DNA of 64,000 nucleotides, taken from assembly GCA_900544765.1 (NCBI GenBank), contig UQWI01000001.1:322503-386502 (forward strand), written 5' to 3'. The first letter of the stretch is position 1. Every line of letters starts with the position of its first letter. This stretch comes from an uncultured Eubacteriales bacterium. GTDB taxonomy: Bacteria > Bacillota > Clostridia > Oscillospirales > Oscillospiraceae. Below the pieces are notes generated by a model, which was not told the origin of the DNA, made no database searches, and saw only the letters and a list, made by a program, of their open reading frames with translations. A program made the position numbers and the translations under genes. Shown here piece after piece: positions 25,401 through 34,427 of this stretch.

Positions 25401-26385
25401 GCCCGCCGGAGAAGAGCACGGCGCCTATCTCCGTGAGCCGGTCGCTGGCCGCAGAGAGGCCCGTTGTCTCGACGTCAAAGGCCACGAACTCTGCCGTAAG
25501 CGGCAAATCGCTCTCGCCGCGCACGGCGTTGCCGGTGTCAACATCGTTTACATAATATCCTTCGAGGCCATAGATTATCTTGACGCCGTATTTTTTGCCG
25601 GCCTTCATCATTTCGGGGTAGGCCTGGGCCGTGCCGTGGTCCGTGACCGCGACGGCCTTCATGCCCCAGGCGGCGGCCTGCTCGACTACCTTGGCCGGGT
25701 CGGGCAGGGCGTCAAGCGTGGAATAGCGGGTGTGCAGATGCAGCTCCACGCGCTTGTCCCCTTCCGCCAAATCTGGCCTCATTTTCCGCTCCGCCACGGA
25801 GATGGAATAGGGTTCTATGACCATATCTCCGTAAAATTTGTCAAAGTCGGGCTTGCCGCGCACAGTGACGTACATGCCCTCCTTAATCTTGCCGAGCACA
25901 CTCGCGTCCTCGCCTCGGGCGATAAACTTGTTGACGTGTACGGAGCCAGTATAGTCGGTCATATCAAAGCTCAGCACACTCGCGCCGCGCTTTTGTATCT
26001 CGCGGTTGCTGACGGCGAAAATCTCGCCCTCGATGGTGACGAAGCCGCTCTCTAGGTTTACATAACCTATTTCCTCTATTTTGCCCGGCTTGATGGGCTT
26101 GCCGTACAGCAGCTTGCCGCCCTTGCTCTCGCTCTTCTGCTTCTGGGGCTGGAGCTTGGGGCACTCGGCATTGAGCGTAACGCGCAGCAGGCCGTACTGT
26201 GTGCGCAGGCTGCTCTCTATCGCGCCTATTTCGGCGGGCGCGACGGTTTTGGCGAAACGCGCGTCTATTGTCATGCTGCGCTCGTCCTCGTCGACAACCA
26301 CGCTCTCAACCTCGGCCTTGTCCAATCCCCCGGCGCTGGTCATCAGCGGCTCGCAGCCGGGAAATATGGTCAGAAACGGTATCAC
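22432..26385 (-). CDS. polC: DNA polymerase III PolC-type alpha subunit
   Basis: This 1317-residue replicative polymerase has the gram-positive PolC domain order. An OB-fold with the GSVHVNKFIARGED region is followed by a PHP domain (VELHLHTRYSTLDALPDP, AVTDHGTAQAYPEM). A DEDD proofreading exonuclease is inserted in it (FVAFDVETTGL, NHHRAFDDAEV). Then come the zinc Cys cluster (CPKCHHTDF, CPECGAKM) and the polymerase core with PDIDLNFSGEYQ. It is about 100 residues shorter than Bacillus PolC, the difference lying at the N-terminus. The GTG start overlaps the ispG stop by 4 bp. Confidence 0.96.
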   Translation of the reverse strand: MIPFLTIFPGCEPLMTSAGGLDKAEVESVVVDEDERSMTIDARFAKTVAPAEIGAIESSLRTQYGLLRVTLNAECPKLQPQKQKSESKGGKLLYGKPIKPGKIEEIGYVNLESGFVTIEGEIFAVSNREIQKRGASVLSFDMTDYTGSVHVNKFIARGEDASVLGKIKEGMYVTVRGKPDFDKFYGDMVIEPYSISVAERKMRPDLAEGDKRVELHLHTRYSTLDALPDPAKVVEQAAAWGMKAVAVTDHGTAQAYPEMMKAGKKYGVKIIYGLEGYYVNDVDTGNAVRGESDLPLTAEFVAFDVETTGLSAASDRLTEIGAVLFSGGRVIDTFSTFVNPHMHIPANITELTGIKDSDVENAPDEDEAMRAFLGFCAGRPIIAHNATFDTGFMAAACERSGIEFNPVVVDTLILAQRLLPELRRHKLDIVSKHLGLPEFNHHRAFDDAEVVARMMEKFIPMLHNQGAEKLSDVNNVMGKLSGSGSRKVRHISLLIKNKVGQKNLYKLISASYLKHYSRNPIIPKSLLMQHREGIIIGSACEAGEVFDAVLRGTNERELKNIASFYDYFEIMPLANNRFLVENGTVRDDEGLRELNRRIVKLARELGKPVVATGDVHFLDAKDEIYRRILLSAKKFSDADRPNPLYFRTTDEMLDEFAYLGKRDCYDAVVTNTNKIADMCEDIQLLPDGLFPPKIENSDGQLKDLVYGRMHEIYGDNPPAIVTERVETELHDILSRHYDVIYMSAQKLVADSNAHGYLVGSRGSVGSSIVAYMSGITEVNSLPPHYVCPKCHHTDFEAGKGYGCGADMPDADCPECGAKMRKEGFDIPFETFLGFGGDKVPDIDLNFSGEYQAKAHKYTEELFGSDHVFRAGTIGTLAEKTAYGYVLKYLEEHNQHVSKAEESRLAMGLVGVKRTTGQHPGGLVVIPQDMEVEDFCPVQHPADDPGSGIITTHFEYHSMEANLLKLDELGHDDPTMLKMLEDMTGVDVRKIPLDDPETRRIFRTPEPLGLPDDDPIIGKTGTIGIPEFGTGFTRQMLVDTKPEQFDTLVRLSGYSHGTDVWLGNAKDLILSGTATVKDTIGCRDDIMLYLISRGMEPKRSFKIMESVRKGRGLPEGAEQEMRDHGVPDWYIDSCRKIKYLFPKAHAVAYVMMGFRIAFFKVHHPLAYYSAYFYRRSQKDAFDAAIMMQGVDFVRRKINEIDSKPDATAKEQDLRTTLEAVYEFYMRGFDFAPIDLYESDESKFLIVGDRQLRPPFVSLSGLGEAAARDLAAARVGGREFISVEELSRACPKLSQAHIEQLKSVGALSSLPDESQMSLF

Positions 26386-27446
26386 CTGCCCACCTCGCTC
26401 TCTATAAGTTCTATCAACGAATCCGCAAGGGCGTCCTCGCTCACACGGCGGATAATCTCGCCCTTCTTGAACAGCAGGCCGCAGCCCTTGCCGCCGGCTA
26501 TGCCGTAGTCGGCCTCGCGCGCCTCGCCGGGCCCGTTGACCACGCAGCCCATGACCGCGACAGTGATGTCGGCCTTACATCCGGACAGGCGCTCCTCGAC
26601 CTCGTGCGCCAGGGATATGAGGTCTATCTGCGTGCGCCCGCAGGTCGGGCAGGACACAAAGCGCACTCCGCCCTTTCTCAGGCCCGCAGCCTTGAGTATG
26701 GCTATTCCGGCTTTTACTTCCTCCACCGGGTCTGCAGTAAGCGAGACGCGGATGGTGTCGCCTATGCCCTCCATTAGCAGCGTCCCTATGCCCACTGCGG
26801 AGCTCACCGTGCCCTGATAGGCCGTGCCGGTCTCCGTCACGCCCAGGTGCAGGGGGTACGGCAGCACCTCCGAAGCGAGGCGATAGGCCTCCACGGTCAG
26901 CGGCACGCTGCTGCTCTTGAGCGAGATGCAGATATCGTCGAAACCGCAGTCGTTGAGCAGCCGGATGTGTCCCTTCGCGCTCTCCACCAGTGCCTCGGCG
27001 GTCGGATGGCCGTACTTTTCAAGCAGCGGCTTTTCCAGGCTCCCCCCGTTTACGCCGATGCGTATGGGTATCTTATGTAAACTGCACTCCCTAGCCACGG
27101 CGGCCACTTTGTCCTTGCCTCCGATGTTGCCGGGGTTGATGCGTATCTTGTCTATGCCGCGCGCCGCAGCCTCGAGCGCCAGGCGGTAGTCGAAGTGTAT
27201 GTCCGCGACGAGAGGTATGTCCCCCACCTGCTCTTTTATCTCGGATATGGCCTTCGCGGCCTCCATATCCGGCACAGCCAGGCGCACAATGTCGCATCCG
27301 GCGGCGCGCAGGCGCTTTATCTGCTCGACTGCGGCGGGCACGTCCGAAGTGCGCACGTTACACATCGACTGTACGGAAACGGCAGCGCCCCCGCCTATGG
27401 GGACGCCGCCTGCTATAATCTGTCTGGTATTATCTCTCTTTGTCAT
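26382..27446 (-). CDS. ispG: 4-hydroxy-3-methylbut-2-en-1-yl diphosphate synthase
   Basis: The 354-residue enzyme of the non-mevalonate isoprenoid pathway has a TIM-barrel N-terminus (GGGAAVSVQSMCNVRTSD, VADIHFDYRLALEA, RINPGNIG). The C-terminal [4Fe-4S] domain has ligands in SCPTCGRTQID and AVMGCVVNGPGEA. It sits between rseP and polC, a frequent clostridial order; dxr of the same pathway lies two genes upstream. Confidence 0.97.
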   Translation of the reverse strand: MTKRDNTRQIIAGGVPIGGGAAVSVQSMCNVRTSDVPAAVEQIKRLRAAGCDIVRLAVPDMEAAKAISEIKEQVGDIPLVADIHFDYRLALEAAARGIDKIRINPGNIGGKDKVAAVARECSLHKIPIRIGVNGGSLEKPLLEKYGHPTAEALVESAKGHIRLLNDCGFDDICISLKSSSVPLTVEAYRLASEVLPYPLHLGVTETGTAYQGTVSSAVGIGTLLMEGIGDTIRVSLTADPVEEVKAGIAILKAAGLRKGGVRFVSCPTCGRTQIDLISLAHEVEERLSGCKADITVAVMGCVVNGPGEAREADYGIAGGKGCGLLFKKGEIIRRVSEDALADSLIELIESEVGR

Positions 27447-27469
27447 ATGCTCAGCCTCATAATATTATG

Positions 27470-28531
27470 TCAACTAATCAATCTCGAGATATCATTATAC
27501 ATCACCACGACCATGAGCCCGAGCAGCGCCACGAAGCCGGCTGTGTGGACATAGCCCTCGTAGCGTGCGGGGATGCTGCGGCGGGTGAAGAGGCGGACGA
27601 CGGCGTTAATCAGCACGAAGAGCACGCGCCCGCCGTCCAGCGCGGGGATGGGCAGCATATTCATCACCGCCAGGTTCACGGCGATAAATGCCACCAGGTA
27701 GAGCACGTCCATGATGGCCACGCCGACGCCCTCGCTCTCGGCGGTCTGGCTGCCCACGTCGTTTATCATTCCCACGATGCCTACCACGCCCGCCATGTCG
27801 TCCAGGCCAACCAGGCCGCTCACCAGGTCGCTCAGCGCGAGCCAGACCTGACGCACGAAGTCTATCGTGGTGTACCAGCTGTATTTGAGGATGTTGCCGA
27901 GGCTGGCCTCGGCTATAGTGAAGTTGATGCCGTAGAGCATAGAACCGTCGGCCTGCTCGTATGGCTCTATCTTCAGGTCATTGAGCTCGACCTTCTCTCC
28001 GTCGCGTATTACTACGACGTCGTAGCTGGTATCTGCGCCGCGGCTCAGGAAAAGGCTGAAGTTTCCGGTAAAGTATATCCTGTGGCCGTCGACGGAGTAT
28101 ATCTCGTCGCCAACCTGCAGGGAATCCTCCCCGCCGAATGGGTTGGGGTTGTTCTCGGCAAAGCCGGAGATTACCGGCGCGTTGAAGCCCGCCACCTGCG
28201 AGAAGATGATGAGCACGAGGACAAAACCGAGCAGGAAGTTCATAAAGCTGCCAGCAGAGAGGATGATTACCTTCTTCCAAGCGCTCTGTTTCGTAAAGCA
28301 TCCGGGGTCGTCGGTCTCCTCGTCCTCGCCCTCCATTGCGCAGTAGCCGCCGATGGGCAGGCAGCGGAGCGCGTACAGCGTCTCGCCCTTCTGCCGCTTG
28401 AATATCGCCGGGCCCATGCCTATGGAGAATTCGTTGACCTTCACGCCCAGGGTCTTGGCCGCGATGAAGTGGCCGAACTCGTGTATACCTATCAGGACGC
28501 CGAAGGCTATAATTGCGATGACTATGAACAT
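27470..28531 (-). CDS. rseP: RIP metalloprotease RseP (site-2 protease)
   Basis: The 353-residue membrane zinc protease has HEFGHFIAAK near residue 18 in the first helix. A central PDZ domain (about 110-200) contains GDEIYSVDGHRIYF. A late helix carries NMLPIPALDGGRVLF, the LDG zinc ligand motif. It cleaves membrane-spanning anti-sigma factors or signal peptides within the bilayer, so the two anti-sigma proteins in this window are possible substrates. Its ATG overlaps the dxr stop. Confidence 0.96.
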   Translation of the reverse strand: MFIVIAIIAFGVLIGIHEFGHFIAAKTLGVKVNEFSIGMGPAIFKRQKGETLYALRCLPIGGYCAMEGEDEETDDPGCFTKQSAWKKVIILSAGSFMNFLLGFVLVLIIFSQVAGFNAPVISGFAENNPNPFGGEDSLQVGDEIYSVDGHRIYFTGNFSLFLSRGADTSYDVVVIRDGEKVELNDLKIEPYEQADGSMLYGINFTIAEASLGNILKYSWYTTIDFVRQVWLALSDLVSGLVGLDDMAGVVGIVGMINDVGSQTAESEGVGVAIMDVLYLVAFIAVNLAVMNMLPIPALDGGRVLFVLINAVVRLFTRRSIPARYEGYVHTAGFVALLGLMVVVMYNDISRLIS

Positions 28532-29676
28532 CAGGTATAGTGCTCCTTTATAAACTCTCGCGCCTCCCTGTCCGAGGCGAGGATGTCCTCAAGCGAGGGC
28601 TCCGCTATAAACTCTATGTCGGAGAGCGCCGCGGAAACACTCTCGTATATCTCATTATACCCCAGGCGGTGCGACAAAAACAGCGCGACCGCCGCCTCGT
28701 TGGCCGCAGACATGACCGCCGGGGCGTTTCCGCCGCGCCGGGCGCAGTCTATCGCCAGCTTGAGGCAGGGCATGAGCTCGTAGTCGGGTTTCATGAAGTG
28801 CAGGCCGCTCATCGCCGTGAGGTCGAGCCTGTCCGCATCGGACACGCATCTCTCCGGCCAGGTGAGGGCGTACTGGATGGGCAGGGACATGTCCGGCACA
28901 CCGAGCTGGGCTATGACCGTGCCGTCTATGAGCTCCACCGCAGAGTGCACCACGCTCTCTGGGTGGATTAGCACCTCTATGTCGTCCGGCGTCACGCCGA
29001 AGAGGTGCATCGCCTCGATAAATTCGAGGCCTTTGTTCATCATTGTGGCCGAGTCGACGCTTATCTTTGCGCCCATCGACCAGTTGGGGTGTTTTACCGC
29101 CTGCTCGGGCGTAACCGAGGCGGTCTGCTCGCGCGTCCAGCCCCTGAAGGGTCCTCCGGAGCCTGTGAGCAGTATCTTCTTCAGCTCGCCGCGCCTGCCG
29201 TTGATGCACTGGAAGATGGCGCTGTGCTCGCTGTCTACTGGGACTATCTCCGCGCCGGTCTCCTTTGCGCGGCGCATGACTATGCTGCCGGCGCAGACAA
29301 GCGTCTCCTTGTTGGCCAGCGCAATACGCTTTTTCCCGGCGATGGCGTCGAGCGTGGGGCGCAGGCCGACGGCGCCGGACACGGCGGTGACGACGCAGTC
29401 TGTGTCACGCCAGGTCGCGGCGAGGCGCAGCCCCTCCTCACCCGCCGGGCCGACGGTGATGTCCGTGCCCGCGAGAGCGCTTCTGAGTTTTTCGGCCGCC
29501 TCCGTATCCGAGGCGGCGGCGTATTCGGGTTTGAACTCCTCTATCTGCTTGAGCAGGAGCTCCACGTTTTTGTTCGTCGTGAGCGCCGTGACGCGGATGC
29601 CGCGCGCGCGGCAGACGGCTATGCTCTGGCGGCCTATAGAGCCGGTGGAACCGAGTATTGCAGTGGATTTGACCAT
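28531..29676 (-). CDS. dxr: 1-deoxy-D-xylulose 5-phosphate reductoisomerase
   Basis: The 381-residue enzyme makes MEP in the non-mevalonate pathway using NADPH. It has an N-terminal Rossmann motif (LGSTGSIGRQS), NKETLVCAGSIV near 120, metal and substrate residues in PVDSEHSAIFQCI, and LLTGSGGPFRGW. It is one gene of the compact pyrH-polC operon. Confidence 0.97.
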   Translation of the reverse strand: MVKSTAILGSTGSIGRQSIAVCRARGIRVTALTTNKNVELLLKQIEEFKPEYAAASDTEAAEKLRSALAGTDITVGPAGEEGLRLAATWRDTDCVVTAVSGAVGLRPTLDAIAGKKRIALANKETLVCAGSIVMRRAKETGAEIVPVDSEHSAIFQCINGRRGELKKILLTGSGGPFRGWTREQTASVTPEQAVKHPNWSMGAKISVDSATMMNKGLEFIEAMHLFGVTPDDIEVLIHPESVVHSAVELIDGTVIAQLGVPDMSLPIQYALTWPERCVSDADRLDLTAMSGLHFMKPDYELMPCLKLAIDCARRGGNAPAVMSAANEAAVALFLSHRLGYNEIYESVSAALSDIEFIAEPSLEDILASDREAREFIKEHYT

Positions 29677-29693
29677 AATTTCGCCCTCGATTC

Positions 29694-30509
29694 TTACGCC
29701 AGTACGGCGGTGATTATGAGGTAATACGCCGGGGATACGAATAACACGCTGTCGAACCTGTCCAGCACGCCGCCGTGCCCGGGAAATATCGCGCCGTAGT
29801 CCTTGATGCCGAACTCGCGCTTTATAACGGAGAAACTCAAGTCGCCTATCTGGCCGAGCAGGCTACCCACAAGGCCGAGGACAATTATCATCGCCCAACC
29901 CAGGTCCAAGGACACGGTCGCCTTTACAACCAGATGGTAGATTATCATGCCCACAACGCTGCCGATGAATCCGCCTATGCTGCCCTCAACTGTCTTATTG
30001 GGACTGACATGGGGGCAGAGCTTGTGCTTGCCCAGCGCGCGGCCCATGAAGTATGCGCCGGTGTCGCTCATGAACGCGCCCACCAGCGGCGCGAGGGAGA
30101 GCGCCGCGCCGGCGTCGCGCAGCAGCGCGAGGCTTGCAAAGCCGGCGGGCAGGAGCGTGGCGGAGAGGATACCCGCCGCGAGCGTGGCAAAGCCCAGCTG
30201 CTTCTCCTTGCCGTGCGTGAAGATAGCGGTCAAAAAGCCGTAGAGCACCACGGCGAACAGCCCCGCCATGAGCCATATGGGCGATATACCGAGCTGTCTC
30301 GCGCCCAGCGCGCCGGTCATCGCGGCGGCGAGCACCGGCATAGCGGGCAGGAGCTCCCATTCCTCGTCGCCCACGGCGTGCATGAGCTCGTAGCTGGCGA
30401 CGGCGGCGAGAGCCGCGCACATGGCGAGCGTAGCCCAGCTCGGTGCGGCAAGCAAAATGAGCAGCAGCACGGGTATGCCGACGGCGGCGAAGATTATCCT
30501 GGTTTTCAT
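29694..30509 (-). CDS. cdsA: Phosphatidate cytidylyltransferase
   Basis: The 271-residue membrane enzyme makes CDP-diacylglycerol for phospholipid synthesis. It has about eight helices and the CdsA signature near the C-terminus (SVIKREFGIKDYGAIFPGHG, then GVLDRFDS). It overlaps the end of uppS by 4 bp. Confidence 0.96.
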   Translation of the reverse strand: MKTRIIFAAVGIPVLLLILLAAPSWATLAMCAALAAVASYELMHAVGDEEWELLPAMPVLAAAMTGALGARQLGISPIWLMAGLFAVVLYGFLTAIFTHGKEKQLGFATLAAGILSATLLPAGFASLALLRDAGAALSLAPLVGAFMSDTGAYFMGRALGKHKLCPHVSPNKTVEGSIGGFIGSVVGMIIYHLVVKATVSLDLGWAMIIVLGLVGSLLGQIGDLSFSVIKREFGIKDYGAIFPGHGGVLDRFDSVLFVSPAYYLIITAVLA

Positions 30510-31246
30510 TTCTTTATTCCCCCAAAGCGCCGGTCGCGGCGCTGAAACTCGGCGATGGCGGCGTCTATGTCCTCGCTGGTGAAGTCAGGCCAGAGCACGT
30601 CTGTGAAGATTAGCTCCGAGTACGCGCTCTCCCACATGAGGAAGTTGGAAAGGCGCATTTCCCCCCCGGGACGGATTATCAAATCCGGGTCGGGTATTCC
30701 GGCGGAGAACATGTAGTTCGAAAAGCTCTCCTCCGTGAGCGTGGATACCTTACCGGCCTTGTAATCCTCGGCGAAGCGCATGGCGGCGCGGACAATCTCG
30801 TCACGCCCGCCGTAGTTGAGGCAGACGTTGGCCTGGAAGCCCTCGTAGTGTGTAGAGATATCCGCCGTCTCGTCTATGAGGTCACGCAGGTTCTTTGGCA
30901 ATATTTCGGGGTCGCCGAGTATCTTGAGACGGATGTGGTCGCGCTCCATCGTGTCCACAGCCTCGCGCAGATACTTGCCCAGCAGGCCCATTATGGCGTC
31001 GACCTCCTCGCGCGGGCGCTTCCAGTTCTCCGTAGAGAAGGCGTAGACCGTGAGGTAATCTATTCCTATGTTCTTGCAGTATGTGGCGATGCGCCGGAAG
31101 GTCTCGGCGCCCGCAGCGTGACCGGCGGTGCGGGGCAGGCCGCGCCTTTTGGCCCAGCGGCCGTTGCCGTCGAGTATTATCGCAATATGGCGGGGGAGGT
31201 TTGCTGCCCCCTCCCCCGCCGCAGTAGCACTTTTAAACAGAGCCAT
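30506..31246 (-). CDS. uppS: Isoprenyl transferase (undecaprenyl diphosphate synthase)
   Basis: The 246-residue cis-prenyltransferase has the IILDGNGRWAKRRGLPRTAG start and TVYAFSTENWKRP. The signature RPGGEMRLSNFLMWESAYSE is near residue 190. It makes the C55 carrier lipid for peptidoglycan. The start follows frr by one base on the other side of its stop. Confidence 0.97.
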   Translation of the reverse strand: MALFKSATAAGEGAANLPRHIAIILDGNGRWAKRRGLPRTAGHAAGAETFRRIATYCKNIGIDYLTVYAFSTENWKRPREEVDAIMGLLGKYLREAVDTMERDHIRLKILGDPEILPKNLRDLIDETADISTHYEGFQANVCLNYGGRDEIVRAAMRFAEDYKAGKVSTLTEESFSNYMFSAGIPDPDLIIRPGGEMRLSNFLMWESAYSELIFTDVLWPDFTSEDIDAAIAEFQRRDRRFGGIKK

Positions 31247-31247
31247 G

Positions 31248-31808
31248 TTAAATCTCGAAGAGCTCCTTCTCTTTCTTGTCGGCTATCTTGTCAATCTCCT
31301 TGATCCAGTCGTCGGTAATCTTCTGGAGATCCTTCTCGGCAATCTTGACGTCGTCCTCGGTCATCTCGCCGTTCTTCTTCTGGGTCTTGAAACTGTCCAT
31401 TGCGTCGCGGCGGATATTGCGGATTGCAACCTTCGCCTCCTCGGCGTACTTCTTGACCTGCTTGGCCAGCTCTTTCCTGCGCTCCTCGGTCAGCTGGGGG
31501 AACACCAGGCGGATGGCTATGCCGTCATTCTGAGGGTTGATGCCCAGCTCGCTGGCCAGGATGGCCTTCTCTATGCTCTTGAGCGTGGTCTTGTCCCAGG
31601 GCTGGATAAGCAGGCTTCTCGGGTCAGGCGTAGAGATATTCGCCAGCTGCTGTATCGGCGTCGGGACACCGTAGTAATCCACGGAAATCTGGTCGAGAAC
31701 GCCGGCATTGGCCCTGCCCGCGCGCACGCTGGCGAGGTTGGTGCTCAGGTTCTCCGAGGTTTTGCGCATTTTTGTTTCAAATTCTTCGTAACCAGTGGCC
31801 ATTTTCAT
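31248..31808 (-). CDS. frr: Ribosome recycling factor
   Basis: The 186-residue three-helix protein has SVRAGRANAGVLDQISVDYY and the DLQKITDDWIKEIDKI end. It splits post-termination ribosomes together with EF-G. It lies 5 bp after pyrH. Confidence 0.97.
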   Translation of the reverse strand: MKMATGYEEFETKMRKTSENLSTNLASVRAGRANAGVLDQISVDYYGVPTPIQQLANISTPDPRSLLIQPWDKTTLKSIEKAILASELGINPQNDGIAIRLVFPQLTEERRKELAKQVKKYAEEAKVAIRNIRRDAMDSFKTQKKNGEMTEDDVKIAEKDLQKITDDWIKEIDKIADKKEKELFEI

Positions 31809-31813
31809 TCCTC

Positions 31814-32536
31814 CTATTTGGTGACTACCGTGCCAATTTTCTCGCCCAGCACGGCGCGGACTATATTTTCAGGGTCTTTGAGCTCAAAAACTATAACAGG
31901 TATCGAGTTGTCCATGGACAGGCTCGTCGCCGTGGTGTCCATGACGGCCAGGTGCTGCGCAAGCACCTCGTCATAGGTGATGGCGTCGTACTTGACCGCG
32001 TGGTCGTCGACCTTCGGGTCGGCGGAGTAAACGCCGTCGATATTCTTCGCAAGGAGTATGGCGTCGGCCTCAATCTCGGCCGCGCGCAGCACGGCGGCGG
32101 TGTCAGTCGAGAAATACGGGTTACCGGTGCCCGCACCGAAGAGCACGACGCGGCCCTTGCTCAGATGTCTCATGGCGCGCAGGCGGATATACGGCTCGGC
32201 GACGGCGCGCATCTCAATGGCGGTCTGGACGCGCACGTCTATGCCGTGCTGCTCCATGACGTCGGCCACGGCCAGGCAGTTCATGACTGTAGCGAGCATG
32301 CCCATGTGGTCGGCCCGGGTGCGCTCAATCTTGCCGGAGCCGTCCTTGACCCCGCGCCAGAAGTTGCCGCCGCCGATTACGATGCCCACCTCCACGCCCA
32401 GCGCAAGGCACTTTTTGACCGCCTCGCACACGCTGGAGATGACGCCGAAGTCCAGGCCGGACTTCTTGTCCCCGGCGAGAGCCTCGCCGCTTATTTTTAT
32501 GAGCACGCGCTTATACACAGGTTTTTTCTCGTCCAT
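31814..32536 (-). CDS. pyrH: UMP kinase
   Basis: This 240-residue amino-acid-kinase-fold enzyme phosphorylates UMP to UDP. Motifs are [23 protein letters not shown] and [21 protein letters not shown] chose the ATG at 32536, preceded by GGGGGAAG, rather than an in-frame start 36 codons upstream, because UMP kinase normally begins a few residues before the KISGEAL motif. It is first of the operon pyrH-frr-uppS-cdsA-dxr-rseP-ispG-polC-esterase; rpsB and tsf are not upstream. Confidence 0.97.
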   Translation of the reverse strand: MDEKKPVYKRVLIKISGEALAGDKKSGLDFGVISSVCEAVKKCLALGVEVGIVIGGGNFWRGVKDGSGKIERTRADHMGMLATVMNCLAVADVMEQHGIDVRVQTAIEMRAVAEPYIRLRAMRHLSKGRVVLFGAGTGNPYFSTDTAAVLRAAEIEADAILLAKNIDGVYSADPKVDDHAVKYDAITYDEVLAQHLAVMDTTATSLSMDNSIPVIVFELKDPENIVRAVLGEKIGTVVTK

Positions 32537-32625
32537 ACTCTTCCCCCTAGAAGCTTTATTCTCTGCCGCGTATTTTAATATACCCGGAAGGCAAATAAAA
32601 GCCGGATATTGTAAACTTTTCTCCC

Positions 32626-32651
32626 GTGGACAAATTTGCTGCATTGTCCAC
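32626..32651 (-). promoter_or_regulatory. Hairpin in the pyrH leader
   Basis: GTGGACAA (32626-32633) and TTGTCCAC (32644-32651) form an 8-bp perfect inverted repeat between the pyrH promoter and its start codon. It may be an mRNA leader structure or a protein site. Confidence 0.35.
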
Positions 32652-32669
32652 GCGCACAGGTGTCATTTA

Positions 32670-32698
32670 ATTATAGCAAAAGATATGCGCCTTGTAAA
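32670..32698 (-). promoter_or_regulatory. Promoter of the pyrH-polC operon
   Basis: On the minus strand the -35 is TTTACA (32693-32698) and the -10 is a perfect TATAAT (32670-32675), with a 17-bp spacer. The leader to pyrH is about 125 nt. Confidence 0.75.
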
Positions 32699-32725
32699 TG
32701 ACAACATCCGCGCCCGGACGGGTGT

Positions 32726-33565
32726 ATGCTTGTTTGCGTGGACACGATATACGTTGACAGCCTCTTTGCGCTGAACCTAATAGCCGACTACCTGCTCCTG
32801 CTCGTGGGGGCGCGAGTCTCCGGCGCGGTCATACACCGGCTGCGCATCGCAGCGGCAGCGGTGGTGGGCGCAGCCTATTCTGTGGCTGCTGTGGTGCCGG
32901 AGTGGGGATTTCTAACCAGTCCATTGCCCAAAATAGCCCTCGGAGTGGGGATGTGTCTCATTTCCTACGGCGCTGAGCGGAAGTTTTGGCGCTGCTGCGG
33001 CACTTTTTTCGCCGTGTCCGCCCTCTTCGGCGGAGCGGTGTGGGCCGCCGGGATGCTCGCCGGTACGCAGGGCGTTTACGGCGCCTACGTCCCCGTGTCG
33101 TGGAGGGCACTGGTGCTGAGCTTCGGCATATGCTACGCCGCCGTCTCTCTGCTCTTCCGCCGCACACTTGCAAAGCGCTCGCGGCACATCGCGTCGATGG
33201 AGGTGACGCTGGAAGGCAGGGCCGCGGCGCTCCGGGCGCTGGAGGACACGGGGAACGCGCTGGCCGACCCGGTGTCGGGCAGGCCGGTCATCGTCGCAGA
33301 CGCGCAGGCCCTCGCGCCGCTGCTGGGCGTAAATATCCCGCCCGGCGACGCCGCGGGCGCGGTGGAAGCGCTTTCGCGGGTACCGGGGCTTGAGAAGCGA
33401 GCAGTGCTCATCCCCTACCGCGCGGTCGGCACCTCTTTGGGGATGCTGGCGGCATTCCGCCCGGACTCGCTGAAGCTGGACGGCGCCGCCGTCGACGCTC
33501 TCGTCGCGCTCGGTGAGGTGAGGGGCGAAGAGTACGAGGCAATCGCGCCCGAATCCGTATTTTAA
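32726..33565 (+). CDS. spoIIGA: Sigma-E processing peptidase SpoIIGA
   Basis: The 279-residue protein has an N-terminal half with five or so membrane helices, starting with a typical [20 protein letters not shown]. The C-terminal cytoplasmic aspartic protease domain has DTG at about residue 174 in [17 protein letters not shown]. It cleaves pro-sigma-E in the mother cell, and sigE follows 14 bp downstream. This pair shows the organism can sporulate or descends from spore formers. Confidence 0.96.
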   Translation: MLVCVDTIYVDSLFALNLIADYLLLLVGARVSGAVIHRLRIAAAAVVGAAYSVAAVVPEWGFLTSPLPKIALGVGMCLISYGAERKFWRCCGTFFAVSALFGGAVWAAGMLAGTQGVYGAYVPVSWRALVLSFGICYAAVSLLFRRTLAKRSRHIASMEVTLEGRAAALRALEDTGNALADPVSGRPVIVADAQALAPLLGVNIPPGDAAGAVEALSRVPGLEKRAVLIPYRAVGTSLGMLAAFRPDSLKLDGAAVDALVALGEVRGEEYEAIAPESVF

Positions 33566-33579
33566 ACAGGAGGTATGAT

Positions 33580-34287
33580 ATGAAGCTGACTCTCACCGCA
33601 CTTTTAGAGGCGATACGCCGGTTTTTCAAAAGTGAATCCATACACTACATAGGCGGCAGCGACACCCTCCCGCCACCGCTGCCGCGTGAGCAGGAGGCCG
33701 AGGCCATTGCCGCGCTGGACGCCGGCGATGAGGACGCGAAGTCGCGGCTAATCGAGCACAACCTGCGCCTGGTGGTCTACATAGCGCGCCGTTTTGAGAA
33801 CACCGGCGTAAACATCGAGGACCTGATATCCATCGGCACCATAGGGCTTATCAAAGCCATCAACACCTTCAACAGCGGCAAGAGCATCAAGCTTGCCACC
33901 TACGCCTCGCGCTGCATTGAGAATGAGATACTCATGTACCTGCGCAAAAACAACGCGGTGCGCGGCGAGATAAGCATAGACGAGCCGTTAAACACCGACT
34001 ACGACGGAAACGAACTGCTGCTCAGCGACATACTCGGCACGGACGCCGACGAGGTCATCCGCCCGCTCGAGGACGACGCCGACCGCGAAATGCTGCACAT
34101 TGCAATCGACACCCTCTCCGAGCGCGAAAAGCGCATCATACTCCTGCGCTACGGCTTTATCGGCGGCGCGGAGTACACCCAGAAGGAGGTGGCCAGCCTG
34201 CTCGGCATATCGCAGAGCTATATCTCGAGGTTGGAAAAACGCATAATAGAGCGCCTGCGCTGCGAAATGGTCAAGCTGGCGCAGTAA
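33580..34287 (+). CDS. sigE: RNA polymerase sporulation sigma factor SigE
   Basis: The 235-residue sigma-70 factor has an N-terminal pro-sequence, then region 2 ([20 protein letters not shown] and [20 protein letters not shown]). Region 4 is [10 protein letters not shown] with the [23 protein letters not shown]. The RBS AGGAGG precedes the ATG. It directs early mother-cell transcription. sigG, which often follows, is not present; a terminator comes next. Confidence 0.96.
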   Translation: MKLTLTALLEAIRRFFKSESIHYIGGSDTLPPPLPREQEAEAIAALDAGDEDAKSRLIEHNLRLVVYIARRFENTGVNIEDLISIGTIGLIKAINTFNSGKSIKLATYASRCIENEILMYLRKNNAVRGEISIDEPLNTDYDGNELLLSDILGTDADEVIRPLEDDADREMLHIAIDTLSEREKRIILLRYGFIGGAEYTQKEVASLLGISQSYISRLEKRIIERLRCEMVKLAQ

Positions 34288-34288
34288 A

Positions 34289-34324
34289 GAGCATCGCCGC
34301 CCGCACGGGCGGCGATGCTCTTTT
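34289..34324 (+). terminator. Terminator after sigE
   Basis: GAGCATCGCCGCCC and GGGCGGCGATGCTC form a 14-bp perfect stem with loop GCAC, followed by TTTT. Confidence 0.9.
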
Positions 34325-34427
34325 GCGTTGTGCCGCAATCCAGCCTCATCTGAAGCCGTCCTTCAGCGGATGCTTCCAAAAGCTTTCGGACAGCGCCGGA
34401 CGCCTCCCCCATACTCCCGCGCTGCAT

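Noticed and set aside
22900..26055. A very long open frame on the plus strand (about 1050 codons)
   Set aside because: It lies exactly opposite polC, whose protein motifs are unmistakable. It is a codon-bias shadow typical of GC-rich genes and has no recognisable domain.
22432..32536. Unusual fusion of replication, lipid and isoprenoid genes
   Set aside because: The pyrH-frr-uppS-cdsA-dxr-rseP-ispG-polC order is a known, common arrangement in Firmicutes.
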